Assembly: GCF_011694515.1 (NCBI RefSeq)
Contig: NZ_CP050192.1
Location: forward strand, 587,036-651,035
Source of the DNA: Mycobacterium sp. DL592
Lineage (GTDB): Bacteria > Actinomycetota > Actinomycetes > Mycobacteriales > Mycobacteriaceae
Length of the DNA stretch: 64,000 nt
Reading direction: 5' to 3'
Shown piece by piece: positions 9,085-18,974 of this stretch. Position 1 is the first letter of the stretch, and the number at the start of each line of letters is the position of its first letter. The notes under the pieces were generated by a model. The model saw nothing but the letters and a program-made list of their open reading frames with translations, was not told where the DNA came from and searched no databases. The translations under genes were made by a program, and so were the position numbers.

Positions 9085-10212
9085 GTGAATCTGAACAGGT
9101 TTGGCAAGGCGTTCTTCGTGACGGTGTCAGCGACGGCCATCACCGGGATGGCGCTCACCGCATGCGGAAGCGACAACAACGCCGGGAAGTCCTCCTCGAC
9201 CGCCGCGTCGGGATCGTCGGCCTCCTCCGCCGACTGTGGCGGCAAGAACGCGCTGACCGCCGAGGGCTCGACCGCCCAGCAGAACGCGATCGCGGTGTTC
9301 AACCAGGTCTGGGGCCAGAAGTGCCCGGGCAAGAACCTGTCCTACAACCCGACCGGCTCCGGCGCGGGTGTCACCCAGTTCATCGCCGGCCAGGTCGACT
9401 TCGCCGGCTCGGACTCGGCGCTGTCGAAGGATCAGCCGGATGCGGCCGCCAAGCGGTGCGGCGGAAACCCGGCGTGGAACCTGCCGCTGGTCTTCGGTCC
9501 GGTTGCGCTGGCCTACAACCTTCCCGGTGTCGACAAGCTCGTCGTCAACGGTGACGTGCTGGCCAAGATCTTCAGCGGTGGCATCACCAACTGGAACGAC
9601 CCGGCCATCGCGGCTCTGAACTCCGGTGCGACCCTGCCGGACCAGAAGATCACCCCGATCTACCGGTCGGACTCCTCGGGTACCACCGACAACTTCCAGA
9701 AGTACCTGACCGCCGCCGCCCCGCAGAGCTGGACCAAGGGTGCGGGCAAGGAGTTCCAGGGTGGCGCCGGTGAGGGCGCGCAGAAGTCCGCCGGCGTGAT
9801 CCAGGCCGTGCAGGCGACTCCGGGATCGATCGGCTATGTCGAGAAGGGCTTCGCCACCCAGGCCGGTGCTGCCGTGGCGCAGATCGACACCGGTTCGGGT
9901 CCGGTGCAACTGACCGACGACAGCGCGAAGAAGTCCATCGACGCCGCGAAGTTCAAGGCCGACGGCAACGACCTCGTGCTCGACCTGAATTCGATCTACG
10001 CCACCAAGGAGGCGGGCGCCTACCCGCTGATCCTGGCGACTTACGAGATCGTCTGCTCGAAGGGCTACGACGCCGACACCTCCGCCGCGGTGAAGTCGTT
10101 CCTCACGGTGGCCGCCAACTACGGCCAGGACGGCCTTCCGGCCGCCGGGTACGTGCCGCTGCCTGATGCCTTCAAGCAGCGTCTGCTGACCGCAGTCAAC
10201 GCAATCCAGTAA
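9085..10212 (+). CDS. pstS: Phosphate-binding lipoprotein PstS
   Basis: This 375-residue lipoprotein captures phosphate for the PstCAB importer. The signal peptide ends with lipobox MALTAC, followed by an Asn/Ser-rich linker. Phosphate-contact motifs are the N-terminal GSTAQQNA, GSGAGVTQFIAGQVDFAGSDS, and the SDSSGTTDNFQKYL segment. The GTG at 9085 (VNLNRFGK) is preferred because the signal peptide starts there; GTG 9076 in the same frame is possible. A PHO box triplet lies upstream and pstC follows 28 bases downstream. Confidence 0.93.
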   Translation: MNLNRFGKAFFVTVSATAITGMALTACGSDNNAGKSSSTAASGSSASSADCGGKNALTAEGSTAQQNAIAVFNQVWGQKCPGKNLSYNPTGSGAGVTQFIAGQVDFAGSDSALSKDQPDAAAKRCGGNPAWNLPLVFGPVALAYNLPGVDKLVVNGDVLAKIFSGGITNWNDPAIAALNSGATLPDQKITPIYRSDSSGTTDNFQKYLTAAAPQSWTKGAGKEFQGGAGEGAQKSAGVIQAVQATPGSIGYVEKGFATQAGAAVAQIDTGSGPVQLTDDSAKKSIDAAKFKADGNDLVLDLNSIYATKEAGAYPLILATYEIVCSKGYDADTSAAVKSFLTVAANYGQDGLPAAGYVPLPDAFKQRLLTAVNAIQ

Positions 10213-10240
10213 ATAGCGCTGGCGAGGTAGGTCGATTGCG

Positions 10241-11302
10241 GTGACGATGGAGAGATCAGTGAGCGATGGGGTAGACGTGACGACGCCTAATCCGGCAGAT
10301 GCGGGTTCGGGTGAAGTTGTCGCGGCGCCGATACCCGAGAAGCCTGCGGTGCCGACGGACCCGTCGGGTCATTCCAAGGTGCGGCCCGGGGATGCGATCT
10401 TCCGGGGCCTCTCGGAGGGCTCGGGCGTCCTGATCATCGTCATGATCGCCGCGATCGGCTTCTTCCTCGTCTGGCGTGCGGTGCCGGCGTTGCAACGCAA
10501 CGAGGTGAACTTCTTCACCTACGGCGGGAACTGGATCACCACTGACACGTCGAAGATGACCTTCGGCATCTTCGACCTCATCCAGGTCACGGTTTTCGTC
10601 TCGCTGTTCGCCCTCGTCCTGGCCATGCCCGTCGCGTTGGGTATTGCGATCTTCTTGACGCAGTACGCACCGCGCCGGGTGGCCGGGCCGCTGGGCTACA
10701 TGGTGGATTTGCTCGCCGCGGTGCCGTCGATCATCTACGGCGTCTGGGGCATCTACGTGCTGGCCCCGGTGCTCAAGCCGGTGGCGCTGTGGCTGAACGG
10801 AAATCTCGGCTGGCTCTTCCTGTTCCAGACGGGCAACGCCTCGGTGGCCGGCGGTGGAACCATCTTCACCGCAGGCATCGTGCTGGCGGTGATGATCCTG
10901 CCGATCATCACCGCTGTCGCCCGGGAGGTGTTCGTCCAAACACCTCGCGGCCAGATCGAGGCGGCGCTGGCTCTGGGCGCCACTCGCTGGGAAGTTGTAC
11001 GGACGACGGTGCTTCCGTTCGGCCTGTCCGGATACATCTCCGGAGCGATGCTCGGCCTCGGCCGCGCACTCGGTGAAACGATCGCACTGCTGATCATCCT
11101 GCGCGGCACGCAAAAGGCATTCGGCTGGTCGCTGTTCGACGCGGGTTACACCTTCGCCAGCAAGATCGCCTCGGCCGCTTCGGAATTCAACGACCAGTAC
11201 AAGGCCGGTGCGTATATCGCGGCAGGCCTGGTGCTGTTCATCCTGACGTTCGTCGTCAACTCGCTGGCCCGCGCCGCGGTTGCCGGAAGGGGTGCCCGAT
11301 GA
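10241..11302 (+). CDS. pstC: Phosphate ABC transporter permease PstC
   Basis: This 353-residue permease has about six membrane helices after a polar N-terminal tail of some 45 residues. The EAA loop is [20 protein letters not shown] at about 246-265. Together with PstA it forms the phosphate channel. The start is uncertain: GTG 10241, ATG 10247 and GTG 10259 are all in frame, and only GAGGTAGG at 10224 offers a distant ribosome binding site. The stop overlaps the ATG of pstA (ATGA). Confidence 0.92.
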   Translation: MTMERSVSDGVDVTTPNPADAGSGEVVAAPIPEKPAVPTDPSGHSKVRPGDAIFRGLSEGSGVLIIVMIAAIGFFLVWRAVPALQRNEVNFFTYGGNWITTDTSKMTFGIFDLIQVTVFVSLFALVLAMPVALGIAIFLTQYAPRRVAGPLGYMVDLLAAVPSIIYGVWGIYVLAPVLKPVALWLNGNLGWLFLFQTGNASVAGGGTIFTAGIVLAVMILPIITAVAREVFVQTPRGQIEAALALGATRWEVVRTTVLPFGLSGYISGAMLGLGRALGETIALLIILRGTQKAFGWSLFDAGYTFASKIASAASEFNDQYKAGAYIAAGLVLFILTFVVNSLARAAVAGRGAR

Positions 11303-12213
11303 CCTCGACGCTGGACCGACCGGTCAAGGCGCCCACGTTCCAGGGCGTGAGTGTGCGCCGCAAGGCGGTGAACAACACCGCCACGGCGCTGGTTTCCCTC
11401 TCGGTTCTTGTCGCGGTGGTGCCGCTGCTGTGGGTGCTGTACGCGGTGATATCCAAGGGCTACAAGGTCATCCTCGACAGCACCTGGTGGTCCAACTCGC
11501 AGCAGGGGATGACGGCGTTCATGGCGGGCGGCGGCGTCTACCACGCGCTGGTCGGCACCGTGTTGCAGGGACTGGTCTGCGCTGTCATCTCGATCCCGAT
11601 CGGCGTGTTCACTGGTATCTATCTGGTCGAATACGGCGGCGGCACCAAGCTGGGCAAGATCACCACATTCATGGTGGACATCCTCACGGGTGTGCCCTCG
11701 ATCGTGGCGGCGCTGTTCATCTACGCACTGTGGGTGGCGACGCTCGGTTTCCCGCGCTCCGGCTTCGCGGTGTCGCTGGCGCTGGTGTTGCTGATGATCC
11801 CGGTGATCGTCCGCTCCACCGAGGAGATGCTGCGCATCGTGCCGATGGATCTGCGCGAGGCCAGCTACGCCCTGGGCGTACCGAAGTGGAAAACCATTGC
11901 GCGCATTGTCATTCCGACGGCTTTGTCGGGCATCGTCACCGGCATCATGCTGGCATTGGCCCGCGTGATGGGCGAGACCGCACCGCTGCTGATCCTCGTC
12001 GGCTACTCGCAGGCCATGAACTTCGACATGTTCAACGGCTTCATGGGCTCGCTGCCCGGCATGATGTACGACCAGACCTCGGCCGGCGCCGGCGCCAATC
12101 CCGTTCCCACTGATCGGCTCTGGGGTGCCGCACTGACGCTGGTCATCCTGATCGCGGTGCTCAACATCGGCGCGCGTTTCATCTCAAAGTTCTTCTCTCC
12201 CAAGAAGGTGTAG
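11299..12213 (+). CDS. pstA: Phosphate ABC transporter permease PstA
   Basis: This 304-residue membrane protein is the second half of the phosphate channel. Six hydrophobic segments are visible, and the EAA loop reads [20 protein letters not shown] at about residues 190-210. The ATG at 11299 overlaps the pstC stop by four bases. It is followed after nine bases by pstB, so the four pst genes form a single operon under the PHO box at 8957. Confidence 0.93.
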   Translation: MTSTLDRPVKAPTFQGVSVRRKAVNNTATALVSLSVLVAVVPLLWVLYAVISKGYKVILDSTWWSNSQQGMTAFMAGGGVYHALVGTVLQGLVCAVISIPIGVFTGIYLVEYGGGTKLGKITTFMVDILTGVPSIVAALFIYALWVATLGFPRSGFAVSLALVLLMIPVIVRSTEEMLRIVPMDLREASYALGVPKWKTIARIVIPTALSGIVTGIMLALARVMGETAPLLILVGYSQAMNFDMFNGFMGSLPGMMYDQTSAGAGANPVPTDRLWGAALTLVILIAVLNIGARFISKFFSPKKV

Positions 12214-12222
12214 GAATACCTG

Positions 12223-12999
12223 ATGGCCAAGCGGCTTGACCTCAAAGACGTCAACATCTACTACGGCTCCTTCCACGCCGTCGCCGACGTGTCGCTGGCG
12301 GTTCCGCCGCGCAGTGTCACGGCGTTCATCGGGCCCTCCGGCTGCGGCAAGTCGACGGTGCTGCGCTGCCTCAACCGCATGCACGAGGTCATCCCGGGCG
12401 CATACGTGAAGGGCTCGGTGCTGCTCGACGGTGAGGACATCTACGGCTCCGGGGTCGACCCGGTGGGTGTTCGCAAGACCATCGGTATGGTCTTCCAGCG
12501 GCCGAACCCATTCCCTACCATGTCGATTCGCGACAATGTGGTGGCCGGACTCAAGCTGCAGGGTGTGCGCAACCGCAAGGTGCTCGACGAGACCGCGGAG
12601 CGTTCACTCAAGGGTGCCAACCTGTGGAATGAGGTCAAGGACCGGCTGGACAAGCCGGGCGGCGGCCTGTCGGGCGGTCAGCAGCAGCGGCTGTGCATCG
12701 CGCGCGCCATCGCCGTGCAGCCCGACGTGCTGCTGATGGACGAGCCGTGTTCGGCACTGGATCCGATCTCCACGCTGGCCATCGAAGATCTGATCGCGGA
12801 ACTCAAGCAGGATTTCACTATCGTGATCGTCACCCACAACATGCAGCAGGCTGCCCGCGTCAGCGATCAGACGGCCTTCTTCAACCTCGAGGCCACCGGT
12901 AAGCCGGGCAAGCTGGTCGAGGTCGACGACACCGAGAAGATCTTCTCCAACCCCAGCCAGAAGGCTACCGAGGACTACATTTCCGGCCGGTTCGGATAA
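12223..12999 (+). CDS. pstB: Phosphate ABC transporter ATPase PstB (PhoT)
   Basis: This 258-residue cytoplasmic ATPase drives phosphate uptake through PstCA. Walker [10 protein letters not shown] is at 37-45, signature LSGGQQQR at 149-156, Walker B VLLMDEP at 169-175, and the switch region has VTHNMQQA. The motif [10 protein letters not shown] with Cys in place of Thr is normal for PstB. It closes the pst operon and is followed by a bidirectional hairpin before the convergent phoU. Confidence 0.95.
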   Translation: MAKRLDLKDVNIYYGSFHAVADVSLAVPPRSVTAFIGPSGCGKSTVLRCLNRMHEVIPGAYVKGSVLLDGEDIYGSGVDPVGVRKTIGMVFQRPNPFPTMSIRDNVVAGLKLQGVRNRKVLDETAERSLKGANLWNEVKDRLDKPGGGLSGGQQQRLCIARAIAVQPDVLLMDEPCSALDPISTLAIEDLIAELKQDFTIVIVTHNMQQAARVSDQTAFFNLEATGKPGKLVEVDDTEKIFSNPSQKATEDYISGRFG

Positions 13000-13017
13000 C
13001 CACCGGGTCCGGAACGA

Positions 13018-13053
13018 AAAAGGGCTGCCGCGGAATGCGGCAGCCCTTCTTTT
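13018..13053. terminator. Bidirectional intrinsic terminator between pstB and phoU
   Basis: A 12-bp stem (AAGGGCTGCCGC and complement, loop GGAAT) is flanked by an A-run on the left and a T-run on the right. It can therefore end both the rightward pst transcript and the leftward phoU transcript. Confidence 0.85.
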
Positions 13054-13062
13054 CGGTGAAGG

Positions 13063-13728
13063 TCAGTACGTCGCGATCTCTTCTTCCTGGGGAAGATGTC
13101 CGGTCACCTGGAAGATCACCCGGCGGGCAATCTCCACAGCGTGGTCGGCGAAACGCTCGTAGAACCGTCCCAGCAGGGTCACGTCGACCGCCGCGGCGAC
13201 ACCGTGCTTCCATTCGCGGTCCATCATCACGGTGAACAGGTGGCGGTGCAGGTCGTCCATCGCATCGTCTTCTTCCCGGATGCGACGGGCTTTCTCCGGA
13301 TCGCGGGACAACAGGACCTCGCGGGCGCTGTTGCCCAATTCGACTGCGACGCGACCCATTTCGGCGAAGTAGCCGTTGACCTCTTCGGGCAGTGCGTGTT
13401 GCGGGTGCCGGCGCCGGGCGATCTTGGCGACGTGCAGCGCCAGCGCGCCCATCCGGTCGACGTCGGCGACGATCTGGATCGAGCTCACGATGGCCCGCAG
13501 GTCGCCGGCCACCGGCGCCTGCAGGGCGAGCAGCACGAAGGCGGCTTCCTCGGAGCGGGCGCTGGCCGCGGAGAGCGCCTCGTGGTCGGTGATTACCTGC
13601 TCGGCAAGCACCAAATCGGCCTGCAGCAGTGCTTGGGTGGCGCGCTCCATCGCAACGCCGGCCATCCGGCACATCTCGGCCAGCTGGTTGGTGAGAGCAT
13701 CGAGTTGCTCGTGGTACGCGGTCCGCAT
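13063..13728 (-). CDS. phoU: PhoU-family phosphate regulator (PhoY2 type)
   Basis: This 221-residue protein of two three-helix PhoU bundles links Pst transport to the SenX3-RegX3 two-component system. The metal-binding signatures appear as the E/D-rich helices [13 protein letters not shown] and [15 protein letters not shown]. The chosen start is ATG 13728 (MRTAYHEQ), as in mycobacterial PhoY proteins; an in-frame ATG three codons earlier is also possible. A pair of PHO box repeats lies 45-65 bases upstream, so the gene should be phosphate-responsive together with pstS. Confidence 0.9.
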   Translation of the reverse strand: MRTAYHEQLDALTNQLAEMCRMAGVAMERATQALLQADLVLAEQVITDHEALSAASARSEEAAFVLLALQAPVAGDLRAIVSSIQIVADVDRMGALALHVAKIARRRHPQHALPEEVNGYFAEMGRVAVELGNSAREVLLSRDPEKARRIREEDDAMDDLHRHLFTVMMDREWKHGVAAAVDVTLLGRFYERFADHAVEIARRVIFQVTGHLPQEEEIATY

Positions 13729-13774
13729 ACGGTCCACCCTACTTTCAGAAGGTCATCTGAGTATGGCTTGAGTC

Positions 13775-13792
13775 GGTGAACGAACGGTGAAT
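13775..13792 (-). promoter_or_regulatory. PHO box pair upstream of phoU
   Basis: On the minus strand the repeats ATTCACC and GTTCACC are 11 bases apart (GGTGAAC at 13775 and GGTGAAT at 13786 on the plus strand). This is the same heptamer and period as the pstS element at 8957, suggesting control by the same RegX3-type regulator. Confidence 0.65.
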
Positions 13793-13815
13793 GGAAACAA
13801 ACCCAATCTGGGTGG

Positions 13816-15864
13816 TTATTCGCAGGTGACGTCGGCGCCGTTGGTGACGGTGAGGTCCTCGGGCAGCTGAGTGGGGGTGCTGCTGGCGTCGTGGCTGACC
13901 TGCACGCTGACCGCAGATCCGCTCGGTGGTGGCGCGGCGACGGTGTCGAAGTTGGAGCCGAGCACCACCTTGACCGTTTGGCCGAGGCCGTCGACCCGCT
14001 CCATCGCCGCGTTCGGGAAGGCCGCGGCGACGGTCGCGGCGGCCTCCTCGTTACCCGCCGAGAACATCACCGTCGTGCCGCTGACGGTGCCGTCGTAGTC
14101 GTTGGGTTCGAGCACGTTGAACCCATGCGCCTGGAGGGCTGCGGTGGCGTTGGCGCCGAGTCCTTCCTTGCCGGTCGAGTTGGACACCTGCACGGTGACA
14201 TCGGCCGGGTTCGTCGTCACGGCGTTGACCAGCTCGGTCTGGGTCGTTTCGGCGGGCGGTTTGGCTGTTGGGCTCGGGGCGGCCTGTTCGGCTTTCTTGG
14301 CCGCTGTCATCGGGCTGGTGGTCTCGTTGGTGTCGTTCTCGCCGGGCAGCGGATCGTCGTTGATGATCGCGTCGAATAGCGACCGGATGTCGTCGGTGCG
14401 GGGTTGCTCGTTGCCGTCGGCGTCGGTGATCCCAGTGGTGGGGACGGTGACGAAAGTGATCCGGCCCGCGTTGATGCCCTGCAGCGACTGGCCAAGGTCG
14501 ACCAGGTCCTTGGTCCGCACATTGTCGACGTAGGTGTCGGCGATGAACATGTTGACGACGTCGTTGAGCTTGCCGAGGTTGAGCAGTGTGTTGTTAGAGA
14601 TCACCGAGCGCAACAGCGACGACAAGAACAGCTGCTGCCGCTTGATGCGACCGTAATCACCGTTGACCTCGGTGGTGACTTGGCGTGCCCGCACGTAGTT
14701 CAGCGCGGTGTGCCCGTCGAGTATTTGGCGCCCGGCGCTGGCCAGGACGGTGCCCAGTTCGTAGTCCTGCAGCGGGGTGGTACTGCACACCTCGACGCCG
14801 CCGAGGGCGTCGACCATCTTGGCGAAGCCCGCGAAGTCCACGGCCATGAATCGGTTGATCGACAGACCGGACAGCTTCTGGATGACCTTGACCAGGCACT
14901 TCGGACCGCCGAGGGCATAGGCCGAGTTGATCTTGGTCTGGGTGTAGCGCCAGTCGTCGCTCCACTCGCCGGTTTTTGCGTCGTACACCGGGCCGTACTG
15001 GCCGGTGTCGGAGTTCCAGGCCTGACATCTCATCGGGGTGATCGCCAGGTCGCGGGGAAACGACACCGCGACGACACGTTTGCGGCTGGCCGGGATGTTG
15101 ACCAGCATGATCGTGTCCGAGCGGGCACCTTCGGCGTCGGCGGTGCTTCCGGCGCCCATCTCGCCGTTGGCGCCGGTGCGGCTGTCGACGCCGACGATGA
15201 GGAAGTTCTCGTCGCCGAACTGGGCGTTGGGGTCGAGGATGTCGTGCGAGTTCGGATCCAGGGCGGCCACGTTGCGCAGCAGATCGTTCTTGTTCGACTG
15301 CCACTGCCAGGCACCACCCGTCAGCGCCAGCGCGGTGACCGCGAACAGTGCTGCCGCCGAGCGCCCGGCCAGGATGACCGGCCTGCGTGGTTTGGTCTTC
15401 TTCGTGGCTTTCCGTGCCTTTGTGGGCCTGGCCGGCGTGCCCTGCTCATCGGCTGGATGCTCCGGCTCGGGGCTGGGGTCGGCGGCCAGCGTCCCACGGG
15501 CGCGGTTGAGCGCCTCGAGGTCGGGCAGCTCGTCGGCGTAGGCAGCCGCCACGACCGCGATGGGCTCGGTGCGGTCCGCGGAGTTGTCGGGAGGTCCTGC
15601 GGGCGCTTCCACCCGGCGCCTGCTGGGCGCGGGTGGGGATCCGCCGGTCACCTTGGCGATCAGGTCGGCGACTGCGACGCCTTCGGTGTGGTTACCAGAT
15701 GCGCCGGGGCCGGCCTTCGGTTGCTGGGGGGAGCGGTGTGAGGCGGCGGCCCGTTCCCAGGGGGTCGCGCTCGGCGCCGGTCTCGGTGTGCGCGTGATGC
15801 GTTCGTTGCCGCCAGGCTCAGAACCGCGGTGCTGGCCAGGAGTGGCGTTATCGCCGTCACTCAT
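13816..15864 (-). CDS. LytR-CpsA-Psr family cell-wall ligase
   Basis: This 682-residue LCP enzyme probably attaches arabinogalactan or another glycopolymer to peptidoglycan, outside the membrane. A long cytoplasmic Pro/Arg-rich tail (about 1-160) precedes one transmembrane helix (about 163-186). The LCP domain (about 205-430) has DTIMLVNIP, VSFPRDLAI and the GGVEVC/LNYVRAR motifs with the conserved arginines. A C-terminal LytR_C domain (about 580-660, TVQVSNSTGKEGLG) follows a Thr/Pro linker. The start at 15864 is set by GGAGGCGAC upstream; an earlier in-frame start at 15972 lacks such a site. It corresponds by position to Rv0822c. Confidence 0.9.
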   Translation of the reverse strand: MSDGDNATPGQHRGSEPGGNERITRTPRPAPSATPWERAAASHRSPQQPKAGPGASGNHTEGVAVADLIAKVTGGSPPAPSRRRVEAPAGPPDNSADRTEPIAVVAAAYADELPDLEALNRARGTLAADPSPEPEHPADEQGTPARPTKARKATKKTKPRRPVILAGRSAAALFAVTALALTGGAWQWQSNKNDLLRNVAALDPNSHDILDPNAQFGDENFLIVGVDSRTGANGEMGAGSTADAEGARSDTIMLVNIPASRKRVVAVSFPRDLAITPMRCQAWNSDTGQYGPVYDAKTGEWSDDWRYTQTKINSAYALGGPKCLVKVIQKLSGLSINRFMAVDFAGFAKMVDALGGVEVCSTTPLQDYELGTVLASAGRQILDGHTALNYVRARQVTTEVNGDYGRIKRQQLFLSSLLRSVISNNTLLNLGKLNDVVNMFIADTYVDNVRTKDLVDLGQSLQGINAGRITFVTVPTTGITDADGNEQPRTDDIRSLFDAIINDDPLPGENDTNETTSPMTAAKKAEQAAPSPTAKPPAETTQTELVNAVTTNPADVTVQVSNSTGKEGLGANATAALQAHGFNVLEPNDYDGTVSGTTVMFSAGNEEAAATVAAAFPNAAMERVDGLGQTVKVVLGSNFDTVAAPPPSGSAVSVQVSHDASSTPTQLPEDLTVTNGADVTCE

Positions 15865-16099
15865 GTTCCAGTCGCCTCCGACTCTGGGGGTATTGCGCAT
15901 CGTCGCGCGTACACAGCCGTGGTGCGTGTGTCTCGGCACCTCGGTGAGGATCGCCGCTGTGCGGCGCCACAACCGTCCTCTGTCTTCTAGCAGGAGTCGC
16001 TGTGGGTCCGCCAGTCCAGCGGGTCCACAACAAGGTTTCTATCGTACTGAGACAACATGCGGGACCGCTAGCTCGCCCAGATGTCGGGACCGTCTCGAA

Positions 16100-17194
16100 T
16101 CAGCCACCCGATCCCATGACGTCGGCTCCCGCGGGCACGGTGCAGTCGTCGGGGTCGTCGAGCCAGCCCTCGGGAAGCGACACCGATGCGGCCGATCCCT
16201 GGCGGCCCCGGGGACCGGTCGCCGCCGCCGGGAACGGCACCTCGCGGTCGAGCTGATCGAGCAGCCCGTCGAGCTCGTCGAGAGTCTTGACCAGCGCCAA
16301 TGCGCGGCGCAAGTCGGCGCCCGCCGGAAAGCCGTGCAGATACCACGCGATGTGCTTGCGCATATCGCGCATGCCCTTGTCCTCGCCGAAGTGCTGGGCC
16401 AGCAACCGGCCGTGGCGGCGCATGATGTCGGCGACCTCGCCGAGAGTGGGCGGGGTGGGCGCGGGTGAGCCGGTGAACGCGGCGGACAGTTCGGCGAACA
16501 ACCAGGGCCTGCCCAGGCAGCCGCGGCCGATGACGACTCCGTCGCACCCGGTGGCGGCCATCATTGCCAGCGCGTCGTTGGCCTCGAAGATGTCCCCGTT
16601 GCCGAGCACCGGGATCGACTGCACGGTCTCTTTGAGCCGCCCGATCTGTTCCCAGTCGGCCGTCCCGGAATACCGCTGAGCTGCGGTGCGGGCGTGCAGC
16701 GCCACGGCGGCGGCGCCCTCCTGCTCGGCGATGCGACCGGCGTCGAGGTGGGTGCGGTGGGTGTCATCGATACCGACGCGGAACTTCACCGTCACCGGGA
16801 CAGGGGTGCCCTCGGTGGCGCGAACGGCGGCTGCGACGATCTGGCCGAAGAGCCGCCGCTTGTAGGGCAGAGCGGCCCCGCCGCCACGCCGTGTGACTTT
16901 GGGCACAGGGCAGCCGAAATTCATGTCGATGTGGTCGGCCAGGTCCTCTTCGACGATCATCCGGGCCGCCTCATAGGTGGTGGCCGGGTCGACGGTGTAG
17001 AGCTGCAGCGAGCGCGGTGACTCCTGGGGCGCGAACGTCGTCATGTGCATGGTCACGGGGTGACGTTCGACCAGAGCGCGGGCGGTGACCATCTCGCAGA
17101 CGTAAAGGCCGCTGACGGTACCGGCGCGGGTCTGCTCCAGCTCGCGGCACAGCGTGCGGAACGCGACGTTGGTGACCCCGGCCATCGGCGCCAA
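16100..17194 (-). CDS. dus: tRNA-dihydrouridine synthase (start codon uncertain)
   Basis: This FMN enzyme reduces uridine to dihydrouridine in tRNA D-loops. A TIM barrel fills about residues 1-270, with the active-site loop MNFGCPVPKVTRRGGGAAL containing the catalytic Cys, the KFRVGIDD strand, and LHARTAAQRYSG. A C-terminal helical domain follows. Coding similarity continues upstream of the ATG at 17194 (LRIGPFALRSPVVLAP, a typical Dus N-terminus). No ATG, GTG or TTG precedes that segment before the frame's stop within desA1. The only in-frame candidates are TTG 17203 or a non-standard codon near 17240, so the true start is not settled. Confidence 0.85.
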   Translation of the reverse strand: MAPMAGVTNVAFRTLCRELEQTRAGTVSGLYVCEMVTARALVERHPVTMHMTTFAPQESPRSLQLYTVDPATTYEAARMIVEEDLADHIDMNFGCPVPKVTRRGGGAALPYKRRLFGQIVAAAVRATEGTPVPVTVKFRVGIDDTHRTHLDAGRIAEQEGAAAVALHARTAAQRYSGTADWEQIGRLKETVQSIPVLGNGDIFEANDALAMMAATGCDGVVIGRGCLGRPWLFAELSAAFTGSPAPTPPTLGEVADIMRRHGRLLAQHFGEDKGMRDMRKHIAWYLHGFPAGADLRRALALVKTLDELDGLLDQLDREVPFPAAATGPRGRQGSAASVSLPEGWLDDPDDCTVPAGADVMGSGG

Positions 17195-17259
17195 GACGAC
17201 CGGGCTGCGGAGGGCGAAAGGCCCGATCCGCAGCCCGGTGGTGGCTGGTGAGGTGTCGA

Positions 17260-18255
17260 CTATGTCGCAGCCCCGGCAAGCTTCTTGGCGGCCCGCTTCT
17301 CGGCGAGCCGTGCATCACGCTCGAGCTTGCGCTGCTTGGATTCCTCGAACTTCTCGCAGGATTCCTCGAGCTCCTTGATCAGGTCGGCCAGGTCGTCACG
17401 CATCCGGGCGGCCTCGCCGGTGAAGTCCTCGCGTTCGAAGATGCGCCACTTCTTCAGCACCGGCATCACGACGTCCTCGAGGTGGATGCGCAGGTCGTAG
17501 ACGCCGCCCATGGCGATGATGACCGCCTTGCGGCGGAAGTCCGGCACGGTGTAGCCGGGCATCCGGAAGTTGCGCAGCACCCGGTGCAGCGAGTGCATCG
17601 CCTGGTTGGGAGCGATGTCGAAGCCGGCTTCGCTGACGTCGCGGTAGAAGATCATGTGCAGGTTCTCGTCGTTGGAGATCCGCGCCAACAGCTGCTCGGC
17701 GACTGGCTCCTGGCAGGCCTTGCCAGTGTTGCGATGGGAGACGCGGGTGGCCAGCTCCTGGAAACTGACGTACATCACCGAGTCGAACAGGCTCTCGGCG
17801 AACAGGTCGCCCTGCTGGTTCTGGCCCGGGGAGAAACCGCGGGTCATCTGCTCCACTCGCAGCTCTTCGAGCTCGACCGGATCGCAGTTGCGGGTGACCA
17901 CCAGGTAGTCGCGGATCGAGATGCCGTGCCGGTTCTCTTCGGCGGTCCAGCGGTTGACCCAGTAGCCCCATGGGCCGTCGGTGGAAAAGTTCATCGCGAT
18001 CTCGCGGTGGTAGGCGGGCAGGTTGTCCTCGGTCAGGAGGTTCTGCACCATCGCGGTCCGGGCGACCTCGGACAGCTGAGCCTGCTCGGGATGCCAGTCC
18101 TGGCCGCCGAGGGCGTAGTAGTTCTTGCCGTCCGACCACGGGATGTAGTCGTGTGGGTTCCAGTCCTTGAACATCGACATGTGGCGGTTGATCAGCTTCT
18201 CCGCCACGGGTTCGAGCTCGCGAAGCAGTTCGAGGTCGGTCAGGTCTTGCGACAT
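17260..18255 (-). CDS. desA1: Acyl-ACP desaturase DesA1
   Basis: This 331-residue soluble diiron desaturase introduces a double bond into the meromycolate precursor bound to ACP, an essential mycolic acid step. The diiron ligands are visible as E76 (LLTEDN), E107-x-x-H110 (AEENRH) and E197-x-x-H200 (NDENLH). The C-terminal 40 residues are Lys/Glu-rich. The ATG at 18255 is preceded by ACTGGAGGG. A promoter with TTGAAT-18-TATATT lies 36-65 bases upstream. The dus gene follows with its frame running directly out of the desA1 stop. Confidence 0.95.
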   Translation of the reverse strand: MSQDLTDLELLRELEPVAEKLINRHMSMFKDWNPHDYIPWSDGKNYYALGGQDWHPEQAQLSEVARTAMVQNLLTEDNLPAYHREIAMNFSTDGPWGYWVNRWTAEENRHGISIRDYLVVTRNCDPVELEELRVEQMTRGFSPGQNQQGDLFAESLFDSVMYVSFQELATRVSHRNTGKACQEPVAEQLLARISNDENLHMIFYRDVSEAGFDIAPNQAMHSLHRVLRNFRMPGYTVPDFRRKAVIIAMGGVYDLRIHLEDVVMPVLKKWRIFEREDFTGEAARMRDDLADLIKELEESCEKFEESKQRKLERDARLAEKRAAKKLAGAAT

Positions 18256-18290
18256 GAACCCTCCAGTTATCTGTTTCCAGTAGTTGCATC

Positions 18291-18320
18291 AATATATCTG
18301 TGTATCCCAGTGACATTCAA
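18291..18320 (-). promoter_or_regulatory. Candidate SigA-type promoter of desA1
   Basis: On the minus strand TTGAAT (18320-18315) and TATATT (18296-18291) are separated by 18 bases, followed by a leader of about 30 bases to the desA1 ATG. Both boxes are close to consensus. Confidence 0.55.
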
Positions 18321-18503
18321 GTTGCTTCCGCCGGTGAGTCGCTTCCGGGCTGGGATGGTTCGGCCGGATTCGACTTTCCGGGCGTAAATCCCTGGTCGGT
18401 GCCCCTGCGAGGACGGGGGCAGTGGAGTACTCTTCCGTTTCTGAAGCCACAAGCGTTTCTCTAGGAAACACACAGCAACCCTCAAGTCGGAGGTCGTTCA
18501 GAC

Positions 18504-18974
18504 GTGAAGAAGCCCTTAGTCCTCGGCATCGGCGCCGTCGGTGTTGCGGCAGCATCGTTCGCGGTCTTCGGCTCGGGTGTCGCCTCAGCGGTCAACGAGT
18601 ACGCCGGACAGACCTATGCCGACGCCTCGCAGGCCATCAGCAATGCCGGTCAGACCGCGGTGATCGCGACGCGGGTCGGCAGCTTCCTGCCCACCGACCA
18701 GTGCACCGTTACGGGCTCGCGTAGCGCCAACTTCCTCAACTCCAGCGGCACCAGCTCCAGCGGGCAGGTGCTGCTGTACCTGAACTGCAACAACAGCTTC
18801 GCCGCCGCCGGCGTGCCGGGTAACTCGATCGGTAGCCCCGAGGGCCGTCAGGCGCGCGCGGACTACGAGGAGAAGGTGGCCGAACAGCAGGCCCAGGCCC
18901 AGCAGAACGCGTCGTCCGAGCTCCTGCAGGATGGTCAGGTTCCCGGCCAGGCCGGGCAGGTCGCCGGCGGTTAA
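18504..18974 (+). CDS. Small secreted protein of unknown function
   Basis: This 156-residue protein has a Sec signal peptide (about 1-29, cut near VASA-VNEY). A small domain of about 80 residues follows, with YADASQAISNAGQTAVIATRVG and two cysteines (DQCTVTG, LNCNNSF) that could form a disulfide. The Gln/Ala-rich tail (VAEQQAQAQQNASSE) is probably helical. The domain has the look of a PASTA-like alpha/beta fold, but this is only an impression. The GTG start at 18504 follows GGAGGT nine bases upstream. It sits between desA1 and a TetR gene; its role is unknown. Confidence 0.8.
   Translation: MKKPLVLGIGAVGVAAASFAVFGSGVASAVNEYAGQTYADASQAISNAGQTAVIATRVGSFLPTDQCTVTGSRSANFLNSSGTSSSGQVLLYLNCNNSFAAAGVPGNSIGSPEGRQARADYEEKVAEQQAQAQQNASSELLQDGQVPGQAGQVAGG

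Noticed and set aside
14404..15741. Plus-strand 445-codon frame opposite the LCP gene
   Set aside because: The minus-strand LytR-CpsA-Psr gene is unmistakable; the antisense frame has no recognisable motif.
18255..18320. Palindromic operator in the desA1 promoter
   Set aside because: CTGTTTCCAG and neighbouring segments are not convincing inverted repeats by eye, so only the promoter boxes are reported.
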